From the NCBI GenBank assembly GCA_036524855.1, contig DATDBL010000322.1:1-26565 (forward strand): DNA of 26,565 nt, given 5' to 3'. Of this stretch, positions 7,363-15,043 are shown one piece after another. The position numbers and the translations under genes were made by a program. This DNA is from Aldersonia sp036524855 (lineage in GTDB: Bacteria; Actinomycetota; Actinomycetes; Mycobacteriales; Mycobacteriaceae). Numbering within the stretch: the first letter of the stretch is position 1; each line of letters opens with the position of its first letter. Below the pieces are notes generated by a model. The model made no database searches, was not told the origin of the DNA, and was given only the letters and a program-made list of their open reading frames with translations.

Positions 7363-10077
7363 ATGCCTACGCCGGTGCTGGCCACGAAACTGTTCGCGCC
7401 GGCCAGGCGCCCTCTACTGGTCGCGCGGCCGCGGCTGATCGAGCGGCTGGACGCTGCCCTGGAGCCGGGCCGGAAACTGTCGCTCATCTCGGCGCCGGCC
7501 GGCTTCGGCAAGACCACACTGGTCGGCGACTGGATCGAGCAAAGCGTGCATCGGCATCCCGCCACGCGGGTCGGTTGGCTGTCGTTGGACGAAGGCGACA
7601 ACGACCTTCCGCGTCTGCTGACACATCTTGTTGCTGCGCTGCAGGGTATCGACGCGGACATAGGTTCCGATGCGCTGGATCTTTTGGACATTGCGCCGGC
7701 CTTGCCGATTGAGGCGGCGCTGACCGCGCTGATCAACGACGTGGCTCTTACGGCCGGGCCGATCGTGCTCGTGGTCGACGACTACCACGTGATTGCGGCA
7801 GGGCCCGTGCACGAGGCGATGACGTTCCTGCTCGACCACCTTCCACCGCGGTTGCACCTGGTGGTCACCAGTCGCGCGGACCCGCCGCTCGCGCTCGCCC
7901 GGATGCGGACTCGCGACGAGCTGGTCGAGTTGCGCGCCACCGACCTGCGGTTCACACCGGGCGAGGCGACGAGTTTCCTGAACCAGGTGATGGGTCTCGG
8001 CCTCTCCGCCGTTGACGTGGACGCGCTCGAGACCCGCACTGAAGGCTGGATCGCGGGACTGCAGCTGGTCGCCTTGTCGCTCCGGGGCCGCACCGACGTC
8101 TCTGGGTTCATCGGCGCGTTCGCCGGCAGTCACCGCTTCGTCCTGGACTACCTGGTCGACGAGGTGCTGCGGCACCAGCCCCAGCAGGTCCGCGAGTTCC
8201 TGCTGCACACCGCCGTCCTGGACCGGCTCGCCGGATCACTGTGTGACGCCGTCACCGGACGGGCAGATGGCAGCACGATGCTCGAGAATCTCGAGCGTGC
8301 CAACCTCTTCGTCGTAGCCCTGGACGAATACCGCGCGTGGTTCCGCTACCACCACCTGTTCGCCGATGTGCTCCGTGCCCACGTACTCAGCGAGGAACCC
8401 GACCTGGTACCAGTGCTGCACCGGCGCGCCAGCGACTGGTACGAGCACCACGACCTTGTCGAGGACGCCGTGAGGCATGCACTGGCCGGCGGAGACTACG
8501 AACGCGCCGCCCATCTGATGGAGCTTGCCCTGCCTGCCCTGCGCCGCAACCGGCAGGACGCGACACTCCTCGGCTGGCTCAACGCGCTCCCCGACGACGT
8601 GATCCGGCGCAGCGCCGTGCTCAGCGTCTTCTACGGATGGATGCTGATGGTCTCCGGCGACCTCGACGCCGTCGAAGACCGTCTGGACGACGCCGAACGC
8701 GCGCTCGCCACTGGCAGGACACCGGACGCCCACAACGAGGAGCTCCGCACCCTGCCGATGACGCTGGCCATCTACCGCGCCTCGCTCGCCCAAGCCCGCG
8801 GCGACACAGAAGGTACCGCGCGCCACGCCCAGCGCGCGCTCGACATGGCCGGTCCGGGCGACCACCTCTCTCGTGGCTCCGCGGCCGGCTTCCTCGGGCT
8901 CGCAGCCTGGGCGAACGGTGACATCGAGCCAGCCCTGCGGACGTTCTCCGAGGCTGTGCGGAGCCTGCGTTTGGCCGGGAACCTCGCCGACGCGTTGAGC
9001 AGCACCGTCGTTCTGGCGGACATGTGGCTCGCCGCAGGACGACCTGACCGGGCGCGCAGGCTCTATGAAGGTGCCCTGCAAGAGGCCACGGACCGGGAAG
9101 GCGCCCGGGGCGCCGTAACGCCGCTGCCGATGGCTGACCTGCACGTCGGGCTCGGCGAGCTGGACTGCGAGCTGGGAAACCTCGCAGCAGCGACCCGACA
9201 CCTCGAGACCGCGAAGGCGCTCGAGGAGCGTGCGGCGACGACGGAGAACCGGCACCGGTGGTTCCTGGCCATGGCTCGGGTCCGGCAGGCCGAGGGCGAC
9301 CGGGAGGGAGCCATAGACCTGCTTGATCAGGGCGAGCGGTGCTACCGGCGCGGCTTCTTCCCCGATGTACGGCCGATCGCGGCGACGAAGGCACGGATCC
9401 GGATCGAGCAGGGCAAGCTGTCGGAGGCTGCCGACTGGGCCCGCGAACGCGGCCCGTCCGCTGCGGACGACCTCAGCTACCTGCGCGAGTTCGACCACCT
9501 CACTCTCGTACGGCTGCTGCTCGCGCAACACCGCGAGCACGAAAATTCCGGCGCCATCCGCGAGGCAGTAGACCGGCTGGACCGGCTGCTCGAGGCCGCC
9601 GACGGTTCCGCACGGACCGGAAGCCTCATCGAGATTCTCATGCTGCAAGCCCTCGCACACGAGGCTCAGGGGCACCGGCGGCCAGCTCTGGAGGCGTTGG
9701 AGCGAGCCCTGACCGAAGCGCCCGAAGCGGACGGCTACCTCCGGCTCTTTCTCGACGAGGGCGCTCCCATGGTGAGCCTGCTTCGTGCCACCGCGGAACG
9801 CGAGGTCGCGCGGGACCGAGCGCGTCGACTGCTCAGGGGAGGCGCCGCGCCTTCCCGGGGGACCTCGGCGGCGCAGTCGTTGTCAGAGCCTTTGAGTCAG
9901 CGGGAGCTGCAAGTGCTGCGGCTGCTGGACAGCGCACGGACCGGGCCTGAGATCGCTCGGGAGCTGTTCGTCTCGCACAACACCCTGCGCAGCCACACCA
10001 AGCACATCTTCACAAAACTCGGCGTGAACAGCCGACCTGCGGCCGTGAGCCGCGCCAAGGAGCACGGCCTCCTCTAG
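7363..10077 (+). CDS. LAL-family LuxR transcriptional regulator (MalT-like)
   Basis: A 904-residue large ATP-binding regulator of the LuxR family. The N-terminus is MalT-like (LATKLFAPARRPLLVARPRL). A STAND-type NTPase follows, with Walker A APAGFGKT (44-51) and Walker B IVLVVDD (134-140), then DQLPPRLHLVVTSR-like sensor sequence near 155-170. A long TPR-like helical region occupies about 400-820. The C-terminal LuxR helix-turn-helix spans about 840-904 (LSQRELQVLRLL, ARELFVSHNTLRSHTKHIFTKLGV). Family members bind an inducer and ATP, multimerise and activate target promoters. The ATG at 7363 is preceded by a GGGGA stretch. At 2.7 kb the frame is intact, which argues against a high sequencing-error rate. 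The likely target is the membrane-protein operon starting at 10203 (inference from adjacency and the inverted repeats between them). Confidence 0.93.
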   Translation: MPTPVLATKLFAPARRPLLVARPRLIERLDAALEPGRKLSLISAPAGFGKTTLVGDWIEQSVHRHPATRVGWLSLDEGDNDLPRLLTHLVAALQGIDADIGSDALDLLDIAPALPIEAALTALINDVALTAGPIVLVVDDYHVIAAGPVHEAMTFLLDHLPPRLHLVVTSRADPPLALARMRTRDELVELRATDLRFTPGEATSFLNQVMGLGLSAVDVDALETRTEGWIAGLQLVALSLRGRTDVSGFIGAFAGSHRFVLDYLVDEVLRHQPQQVREFLLHTAVLDRLAGSLCDAVTGRADGSTMLENLERANLFVVALDEYRAWFRYHHLFADVLRAHVLSEEPDLVPVLHRRASDWYEHHDLVEDAVRHALAGGDYERAAHLMELALPALRRNRQDATLLGWLNALPDDVIRRSAVLSVFYGWMLMVSGDLDAVEDRLDDAERALATGRTPDAHNEELRTLPMTLAIYRASLAQARGDTEGTARHAQRALDMAGPGDHLSRGSAAGFLGLAAWANGDIEPALRTFSEAVRSLRLAGNLADALSSTVVLADMWLAAGRPDRARRLYEGALQEATDREGARGAVTPLPMADLHVGLGELDCELGNLAAATRHLETAKALEERAATTENRHRWFLAMARVRQAEGDREGAIDLLDQGERCYRRGFFPDVRPIAATKARIRIEQGKLSEAADWARERGPSAADDLSYLREFDHLTLVRLLLAQHREHENSGAIREAVDRLDRLLEAADGSARTGSLIEILMLQALAHEAQGHRRPALEALERALTEAPEADGYLRLFLDEGAPMVSLLRATAEREVARDRARRLLRGGAAPSRGTSAAQSLSEPLSQRELQVLRLLDSARTGPEIARELFVSHNTLRSHTKHIFTKLGVNSRPAAVSRAKEHGLL

Positions 10078-10115
10078 CGTTCCGTGCGAGCGCTCTCACA
10101 TCGCCAATCACATCG

Positions 10116-10138
10116 TGGGGTGATGCCCGGTCACCCCA
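10116..10138. promoter_or_regulatory. 8-bp inverted repeat after the LAL gene
   Basis: TGGGGTGA (10116-10123) and TCACCCCA (10131-10138) form a perfect 8-bp inverted repeat with a 7-nt spacer, 39 bp after the LAL stop codon. No T-run follows, so it is a poor intrinsic terminator. The symmetric layout suits a dimeric activator site upstream of the gene at 10203, possibly for the LAL protein itself (inference). Confidence 0.45.
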
Positions 10139-10148
10139 TCGCCTTCTA

Positions 10149-10188
10149 GGTTCTGGTCATAGGCGGCACCTGCCGCGGTACCAGAACC
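10149..10188. promoter_or_regulatory. Long inverted repeat in the membrane-gene leader
   Basis: GGTTCTGGT (10149-10157) and ACCAGAACC (10180-10188) are perfect complements. Inside them GCGGCA (10163-10168) and TGCCGC (10171-10176) form a second stem. It ends 14 nt before the ATG at 10203, just upstream of the ribosome-binding site GGGAGAAG. It could be an operator or, if transcribed, a strong hairpin in the 5' leader that limits translation. Confidence 0.5.
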
Positions 10189-10202
10189 CGGGAGAAGCGG
10201 AC

Positions 10203-10970
10203 ATGTCCATCACCACCACCACCCTCACCCGCGCCGCCGGCATTTCGGCCGCGGCCGCCGGACTCATCTTCATCGGCGTCCAGATCAACCACCCGCCCTT
10301 GGACGCCTCCACCATCACCACCGCCGAGGTGACGGTGCGCAGCACCGCGAAGCTGGTCATAGGTGTGCTGGCGCTGGCCGGTATCACCGGCATGTATCTG
10401 CGACAGGTCCGCCGGGTCGGCGTGCTCGGACTGGTCGGCTACCTGCTGTTCGGCGCCTTCTACGTCGTCCTCATGCCCATCGAGTTCACCGCGGCCTACG
10501 TCCTCCCGTCCCTGGCCGACACCGACCCCCGCTACGTCAACGACGTCCTCGCCGTCGCCACCGGCGGCACCGCCACCGGCGACATCGGCCTGCTGCAGAC
10601 CGCTTTCCTCCTCTCCGGCGTCTTGTACCTGGCGGGCGGTCTGGTCTTCGGAATCGCGCTGTTCCGGGCACGGGTCCTGGCCCGCTGGGCTGCAGCGCTC
10701 CTCGCAATCGGCACCGTCGCAACCCTGGCGCTGTCCGTCCTGCCCGAGTCCTTCAACAGGCCCTTCGCGGTCCCGACCGGCGTTGCTCTCATCGGCCTCG
10801 GGATCTCGCTGTGGCGCGAGCAGCGAAGAACCGCACAAGATTCCGCCTCCAGCCCTCTGAGCGCACGCCGAGACCCGGCTCGCTGGGCGATCGACCTCGC
10901 GGTCACCGAGTGGGTCATCCGTCGGCGGCCGGCCCGACGGTCGGCAAACACGGTCGTGGAGTCCCGATGA
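10203..10970 (+). CDS. Polytopic membrane protein, unknown function
   Basis: A 255-residue integral membrane protein. Hydrophobic stretches lie near 10-27, 52-66, 73-97, 130-157 and 160-180, with a further one near 190-205, giving about six helices, and a basic C-terminal tail (from WREQRR) that should be cytoplasmic. The pattern is similar to DUF4386-like actinobacterial proteins but I cannot confirm the family. GGGAGAAG is 6 nt before the ATG. Its stop codon overlaps the next gene's ATG (ATGA), so the two are translationally coupled. With the 79-residue protein and the membrane protein at 11275 it makes a probable operon downstream of the LAL regulator. Confidence 0.75.
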   Translation: MSITTTTLTRAAGISAAAAGLIFIGVQINHPPLDASTITTAEVTVRSTAKLVIGVLALAGITGMYLRQVRRVGVLGLVGYLLFGAFYVVLMPIEFTAAYVLPSLADTDPRYVNDVLAVATGGTATGDIGLLQTAFLLSGVLYLAGGLVFGIALFRARVLARWAAALLAIGTVATLALSVLPESFNRPFAVPTGVALIGLGISLWREQRRTAQDSASSPLSARRDPARWAIDLAVTEWVIRRRPARRSANTVVESR

Positions 10971-11206
10971 GCCCCCCGAGCCGCAGAGGACGGGCGCCCG
11001 CTCGCTACGAACTCCGGGTCGATGGCCACATCGACGACCACTGGACCGCGTGGTTCGACAATCTGACCCTCGCCCACGAGAGCGACGGGACCACCACCCT
11101 GCGCGGTCTCGTGCCCGACCAGGCCGCACTCCACGGCCTTCTCGCCAAGGTGCGCGACCTCGGCGTCACCTTGATCTCGGTGGCGGTGATCGACGCACCC
11201 GACTGA
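10967..11206 (+). CDS. Small conserved-looking soluble protein (79 aa)
   Basis: The ATG overlaps the stop of the preceding membrane gene (ATGA) and has a GGAG a few bases upstream, so this start is preferred over the in-frame upstream region, which is only antisense or shadow sequence. After a basic leader (PSRRGRAPARYELRVDGHID) the core reads HWTAWFDNLTLAHESDGTTT, LRGLVPDQAALHGLLAKVRD and LGVTLISVAVID, predicting a compact alpha/beta fold. I recall similar short proteins beside membrane proteins in actinobacteria, without known function. It may be an accessory or modulator of its membrane neighbours (inference). Confidence 0.8.
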   Translation: MSPPSRRGRAPARYELRVDGHIDDHWTAWFDNLTLAHESDGTTTLRGLVPDQAALHGLLAKVRDLGVTLISVAVIDAPD

Positions 11207-11274
11207 GTTCTCGTTCCATCGGCTCGTCGGCCGCCCGGCCGGAGCTGCCACCGATCGATCCATTGGAGAAAGCC

Positions 11275-11913
11275 ATGTCTCATCCCGTCCCCGCGACGCT
11301 CTATCGCATCGGTGCTGCCGCCGGCTGCGGAAGCGCCGTCATTCTGCTCATCAACGCCGGCAAGCGCGCGGAGGTCATTCCCACCTCCGCCTTCACCCAA
11401 CTGGTCGCCCCCCTCGCCCAGATCCTGGCTCTGGCCCTGGTCACCGCCCTCTACTTCGCCTTCGGGCGTCGAGCCGGCACCTTCGGCCTGGTCGCCTTCC
11501 TCCTGAACGCGTTCTCGCTAGCGGCGCTGGTCGGCGTGGAGTTCGTGCTCAATCTCGTCTTCGCCGATCTCCCGGGCCACACCATCGATGCACTCCGGGC
11601 CGGGACCCTGGGTGTGGCGCTGACAGTGGCCTCCATCACCTTCCTCCTCGGCACCCTTGGCTACGTCGCCGCGATGCTCCGCAGCCGCGAGGTCCCCACG
11701 GTGCCGCTGGCCCTGTACGTCGTTGGAGCCGTACCGGTCTCGCTGCGAGCTTTCGTGCCCGAGGCGGTGCTGGACCTCGGACTCGTCGTCCTGGCCGTGG
11801 GAATCGCCTGGCTCTCGATCTGGCTGTTCAACCACGCCAGCCGCGTCACCACCTGGGCAGACCACGCAGTCACCGATGCACCGCTGGCCGGCTCGAAGCG
11901 CGGGTCCGAGTGA
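11275..11913 (+). CDS. Second polytopic membrane protein, unknown function
   Basis: A 212-residue protein with about six hydrophobic segments: 8-24, 42-60, 68-90, 102-127, 136-153 and 160-178. A charged tail ends in SKRGSE. Size and topology resemble the protein at 10203-10970, with modest resemblance in helix arrangement, so the two could be diverged relatives. GGAGAAAG precedes the ATG with good spacing. The 68-bp gap after the 79-residue gene shows no terminator, consistent with cotranscription. A 12-bp palindrome, TTCGTCGACGAA, lies just after the stop at 11916-11927. The family is not recognised beyond this. Confidence 0.75.
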   Translation: MSHPVPATLYRIGAAAGCGSAVILLINAGKRAEVIPTSAFTQLVAPLAQILALALVTALYFAFGRRAGTFGLVAFLLNAFSLAALVGVEFVLNLVFADLPGHTIDALRAGTLGVALTVASITFLLGTLGYVAAMLRSREVPTVPLALYVVGAVPVSLRAFVPEAVLDLGLVVLAVGIAWLSIWLFNHASRVTTWADHAVTDAPLAGSKRGSE

Positions 11914-12763
11914 CGTTCGTCGACGAATCCGGCGACCCGGTGGATCCCATGACCCTGGCAGCTAGCCAACCATCCCCAGTGCCCGGCTCCCAGGCGCGCG
12001 GGGTGTGAAAGTCAAAGGGTGTAAATCCTGGTTGGCGGGTTTCGCAGAAGACGATCGGGACGTTGGGCCAGCGGATCTGGAGCTCGGCGAGGCCGTCGGC
12101 GACCAGGGCGGGCCGGATCCGGTCGAGCTTGAACACCTGCGAGTAGCGGTCCTCGACGACGACCGCGGCGCGGGGCAGCGCCGCCAGCTCGGCCACCGCG
12201 TAGCGGAGTTTGCCGCCGGTCAGGCTGGACACCAGGTCGGCCAGGGACTTGCGTTCCACCGAGGCCACCAACCGCCCGTCCAGGACGATGCCGTAGTCAC
12301 CGCAGGGCAGGGCTCGCTTCACGGTGCGGACCTGTTGGCCGCCGAACCGGTAGGCGTACTGCTCGTGGGAGTCGACGAGGATCTCCAGCTCGGCGATCCC
12401 GGCGGCCCGGGCGGTGGGCGTGCGCACGTTGGGGCGGGCCTGCTTGCGGGTGCGCGGGGACTGCCAGAAGACCATGTCGCGACCGCGGGCCTTGGTGAAC
12501 ACGATCTGGGAGCGGCTCTCCCGGCTGCGATCGAGGACGACGTCGATGGCGGCGCCGCGCCGCACGCAGGAGCCGGGTTCGTTCCACGATGTCGGGGTCG
12601 TCGGGCCACTCGTCGACCGACACCGGGTAGCAGAACAGGGCTTTCGTGCGCGGCCAGGTCCCCCGGCGGTGCGGAACACCATCCCGCCTCCCAGCGGCAA
12701 CCGCAGCAGATACGGCAGGGTGGACTGCGCGTCCGGATTGCGGGCGATCAGCAACTCCACCAA
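11870..12763 (-). pseudogene. Degraded ERCC4-domain nuclease gene
   Basis: Most of an actinobacterial ERCC4-domain protein is readable. It begins VELLIARNPDAQSTLPYLLR and GGGMVFRT, and keeps the nuclease-like core with AELEILVDSHEQYAYRF, VASVERKSLADLVSSLTGGK and AAVVVEDRYSQVF; ERKSLAD corresponds to the XPF/ERCC4 ERKxxxD active site. Two faults interrupt it. Between about 12565 and 12666 the family sequence (TKALFCYPVSVDEWPDDPDI) is in another frame, so two indels shift the frame out and back. After VFCETRQ, near 12040, the normal C-terminus is replaced by unrelated sequence running to 11870. Start is TTG 12763 or, more likely, GTG 12760. It lies 7 nt after the DUF6262 remnant on the same strand. 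Confidence 0.75.
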
Positions 12764-12769
12764 CGTCTT

Positions 12770-13060
12770 TCAGTCTTCCGTTCGCTGCGCGGCGGCGGGG
12801 GTGGGAAGGCGCCGGCGGAGTTCGAGGTTCTCGCCGTGGGCGGCCTCGAGCGCGTGCCGCAGCGTGGCGGCTTCCTCGCGTTGGCGCCGTTTGAGTTCCG
12901 CGAGCTGGGCGGTCAGCGTGCGGACCACGCTGCTGGGCTGGTCGGGGTCGGCGCGGTCCGGCGCCGGCGGTGGAGTGCTGCGCTGTTGGTCGCGGAGTTG
13001 TTCGACGCTGACGGATCTCGGTGTGGCGGTATAGGAAAGGCCGTACGCGACAGACACGCC
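12770..13060 (-). pseudogene. Truncated DUF6262-family gene
   Basis: The C-terminal coiled-coil of DUF6262 proteins is clear: SVEQLRDQQRST, SSVVRTLTAQLAELKRRQRE and TLRHALEAAHGENLELRRRL. Upstream, GLSYTATPR appears to be a corrupted SWLYTQPDLR motif from the N-terminal helix-turn-helix part. Earlier sequence is unrelated, so the N-terminal half is lost. DUF6262 proteins are usually encoded next to tyrosine recombinases in Tn554-like transposons; no recombinase is seen here, so this marks an old transposition. Nothing convincing is seen between 13061 and 13336. Confidence 0.6.
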
Positions 13061-13336
13061 GACACTCCTACAGCGCACGACCGGTTCCCGGGCTGTAGAC
13101 GCAGTTCGAACTGCGTCGAGGTCGAACTTCCTGCGACGTTGGAGACCCGCCGCGGGCTTTTCACCGGCTGCGTGGGGTTCCGCCGGGGTGTCAAGGGTGC
13201 GGCATGCGACACTCGCTGAACCCGACGGGGTGCTGGTGCCGCGGGACGTATCGCTACGACTGGGCACGTTCGTCGACTGTCCCTCGAATGCGACGCCAGC
13301 ATGCGTGGGGCGCGGCGCTGCGTCCTTGCGGCGCGC

Positions 13337-13765
13337 TCACCGCAACGGATCGATCCAGCGGACGCCCGTGAAACGGGCGAAGTCGGCATCGGTCGAACAC
13401 AGTTCGGCGCCGTGCTCGATCGCGAGGGCCGCGAGATGAGCGTCGCTCGTGAGGTTGCCGCCGGTGCCGAGCGGCGTGATGATCTCGCGCAGCACCGCTA
13501 CGTGGCGATCGGTCGGGTGCACGACCGTCACACACGGCTGCACCAACCAACCCTCGATTACCTCGAGCGCCTCCTCCACCGTGAGTGGGTCGGCAAACAC
13601 GACCGGACGCGTCGAGAGCCGCAGGAAACCGATCAGCACGTTCCAGGCCATGGCGACTGTTTCCGATCCCGATAGCGTCCGATCCAGCCACCGGCGCGCG
13701 TGTTCATGCCGAGCCGAAGACTCGTCCATCGCGTAGACGAGCAAGTTGAGGTCGAGCAACCTCAC
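13337..13765 (-). CDS. VapC-type PIN toxin
   Basis: A 142-residue PIN-domain RNase toxin. It opens MRLLDLNLLVYAMDESSARH with catalytic Asp5, and the second acidic cluster is NLTSDAHLAALAIEHGAEL (Asp108) and STDADFARFTGVRWIDPL (Asp126, Asp128). Length and ending match the VapC subgroup finishing in FxGVRWxDPL. GTG at 13765 overlaps the antitoxin stop codon (GTGA), fixing the start. The gene is intact and lies just left of the first tRNA fragment, so it is either chromosomal or belongs to a further unit to the left. Confidence 0.9.
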   Translation of the reverse strand: MRLLDLNLLVYAMDESSARHEHARRWLDRTLSGSETVAMAWNVLIGFLRLSTRPVVFADPLTVEEALEVIEGWLVQPCVTVVHPTDRHVAVLREIITPLGTGGNLTSDAHLAALAIEHGAELCSTDADFARFTGVRWIDPLR

Positions 13766-14019
13766 TTGCGAAGCGCCAGCTTGCGCAGGGTTTCCGCATC
13801 CTCGTCGGCGGCCGCGAGCGCGATCGCCTTATCGACGTCGAACCCCGCGCGCAGCCCCATGTTGCGGCTCGGCGTCGTGTACGCGCCCTGCACCGGCTTG
13901 CCGGCGAGACCGCGGCGGATCGCATCGTTGAGGACTTCCTTGAACGACGCTCCGCGCTCGCGTGCGGCCCGCTTCAGCGCCGCGGCGACATCGGGATCAA
14001 GCGTGACGGTCGTGCGCAT
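13762..14019 (-). CDS. VapB-type ribbon-helix-helix antitoxin
   Basis: An 85-residue antitoxin. The N-terminal MRTTVTLDPDVAAALKRAAR with SFKEVLNDAIRRGL is a ribbon-helix-helix DNA-binding domain; the C-terminal half (MGLRAGFDVDKAIALAAADE) should wrap the toxin. It overlaps the toxin gene by 4 nt. Such antitoxins repress their own promoter. Upstream on the minus strand, TAAGAT near 14031 is a fair -10 element, with ATGACA as a possible -35 about 16 nt before it, and a CAGC/GCTG dyad spans this area, consistent with autoregulation. Confidence 0.88.
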   Translation of the reverse strand: MRTTVTLDPDVAAALKRAARERGASFKEVLNDAIRRGLAGKPVQGAYTTPSRNMGLRAGFDVDKAIALAAADEDAETLRKLALRK

Positions 14020-14202
14020 GGCCGCATCTTAGCAGCCGTTTCAATGCTGTCATGATGCGTCGAGGCCGAATTCTTCATCGCTTCCTCTCCACGGTCGGTG
14101 GCATGCCTCTCTCGGCGACCAATGCGTCGGGTCCGCCGATGCGTGCGACACCGGCCCACCGGCTGTGGTGGTGTGCTGACCAGCGCAAACACGCAATTGT
14201 CC

Positions 14203-14241
14203 GGGCTGACAGGATTCAACCTGCGACCACTTGATCCCCAG
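14203..14241 (-). other. att-like tRNA-Pro(GGG) 3' fragment A
   Basis: On the minus strand this reads the 3' part of a proline tRNA from the anticodon loop (CTGGGGATC..., diverged) through the T-arm to the acceptor strand CAGCCC. Compared with copy C it lacks one G in the T-loop (GGTT-GAATCC) and has one C-to-T change in the anticodon-loop region, so it is degenerate. The 5' half of the tRNA is absent. Left of it, a short stretch (CTGACCAGCGCAAAC) matches the flank of copies B and C; right of it is a 120-bp repeat shared with copy C. I interpret it as an old attachment-site junction. Confidence 0.7.
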
Positions 14242-14360
14242 AAATGCTGATCCGGCGTTTGCGCACGTCACACGCGATCTACACGGCATCACCCGACCCC
14301 TCGACCTGCACGAAGTGCACACACGCGCACGACGTGGGTCGACAACGGGTTCACAGAACC
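14242..14360. repeat. Left-end arm repeat, copy A
   Basis: About 120 bp closely similar to 23155-23280, sharing long identical runs such as GCATCACCCGACCC and AAGTGCACACACGCGCA. Near its end, GGTCGAC (14338-14344) and GGTTCAC (14349-14355) are an 11-bp-spaced, degenerate version of the GGTCCAC pair in copy C, at the same distance (97 bp) from the tRNA fragment. No coding signal is seen. Confidence 0.75.
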
Positions 14361-14442
14361 GATCGCTCGTCCGCCGCCGGCGGCGTCCATGCATCGCACT
14401 CGCCGCACTCACGCCCTTGTCGTGACGCCCGCGACCGGGTCC

Positions 14443-14471
14443 TTTCGTAACTTTCGTAACTGTGCTACGGT
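14443..14471 (+). promoter_or_regulatory. Promoter with tandem TTTCGTAAC repeats
   Basis: Two perfect head-to-tail copies of TTTCGTAAC occupy 14443-14451 and 14452-14460. A -10-like TACGGT lies at 14466-14471, 17 nt after TTTCGT of the first copy, which could serve as a weak -35. The site is 39 bp upstream of the antitoxin start at 14510 and stands out as AT-richer than its surroundings. It is a likely operator for the helix-turn-helix antitoxin (inference). Confidence 0.5.
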
Positions 14472-14509
14472 TGTTGCGTACCGTCGGGCGGCGAGAGGAA
14501 GTGAGAGCG

Positions 14510-15013
14510 ATGAGCACGGCAGCTTCTGACGTCATCACGCCTACTCCCAACGACGCTGACGAACTGGCCAAGGTCCTCAGCTTCATCGATGCGCACGGCG
14601 CACGCCACGGCACCTCTCCCGAGCCTGCCTTCTTCCTCTCCGGCGCCAGCGAGCACGACCGCGTCGAACTTACCGAACAACTCCACGAGATCCTCAAGCG
14701 AGTGGTCCATGCCCTGAGCCACGGCCAGTCGATCAGCATCCTGACCCGCGACCAGGAGATCTCCACCCAGCAGGCCGCAGAGATCCTCGGCTTGAGCCGC
14801 CCGACAGTTGTTCGCCTCATCGAAGATGGTGAACTCCACGCCCACGTTCCTGGTGCCGTCCGGCGAAAGCTCCGACTGGCCGACGTTCTCGGCTACCGCG
14901 AGGATCTGCGCGCCCGACGCAATCGCTTCATCACCGAAAGCTCTGCCGAGTTCGACCACGTGGACGACGACGCGGTCTCTGACCTGCTCGCTGACGCGCG
15001 CCGCGAACACTGA
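14510..15013 (+). CDS. Excisionase-like HTH antitoxin (VapB50 type)
   Basis: A 167-residue protein. Residues about 84-130 (STQQAAEILGLSRPTVVRLI, EDGELHAHVPGAVRRKLRLA) are a MerR/excisionase-type helix-turn-helix ending in DVLGYRE. The N-terminal 80 residues are helical and the C-terminal tail (SSAEFDHVDDDAVSDLLADA) is acidic, as expected for toxin neutralisation. AGGAAG lies upstream of the ATG at 14510 with good spacing, which is better than the in-frame ATG at 14462 that lies inside the putative promoter. M. tuberculosis VapB50/VapC50 have the same arrangement of an excisionase-like antitoxin before a PIN toxin. It could be mistaken for a phage excisionase, but the adjacent PIN gene argues for an antitoxin. 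Confidence 0.8.
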   Translation: MSTAASDVITPTPNDADELAKVLSFIDAHGARHGTSPEPAFFLSGASEHDRVELTEQLHEILKRVVHALSHGQSISILTRDQEISTQQAAEILGLSRPTVVRLIEDGELHAHVPGAVRRKLRLADVLGYREDLRARRNRFITESSAEFDHVDDDAVSDLLADARREH

Positions 15014-15043
15014 CTTGCCGGACAGGCCTGCCAGACTCATCAC

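Noticed and set aside
8236..9675. 479-codon minus-strand open frame
   Set aside because: Shadow of the LAL regulator, whose Walker and LuxR motifs are unambiguous.
10116..10138. Intrinsic terminator of the LAL gene
   Set aside because: The stem is good but no T-run follows, so a regulatory site is at least as likely.
12005..13219. 404-codon plus-strand open frame
   Set aside because: Antisense to the ERCC4 and DUF6262 sequences, with no family features of its own.
14510..15013. Phage excisionase (Xis) of an integrative element
   Set aside because: The HTH is excisionase-like, but the gene is directly followed by a PIN toxin with a VapC50-like extension, which fits an antitoxin better; no integrase is nearby.
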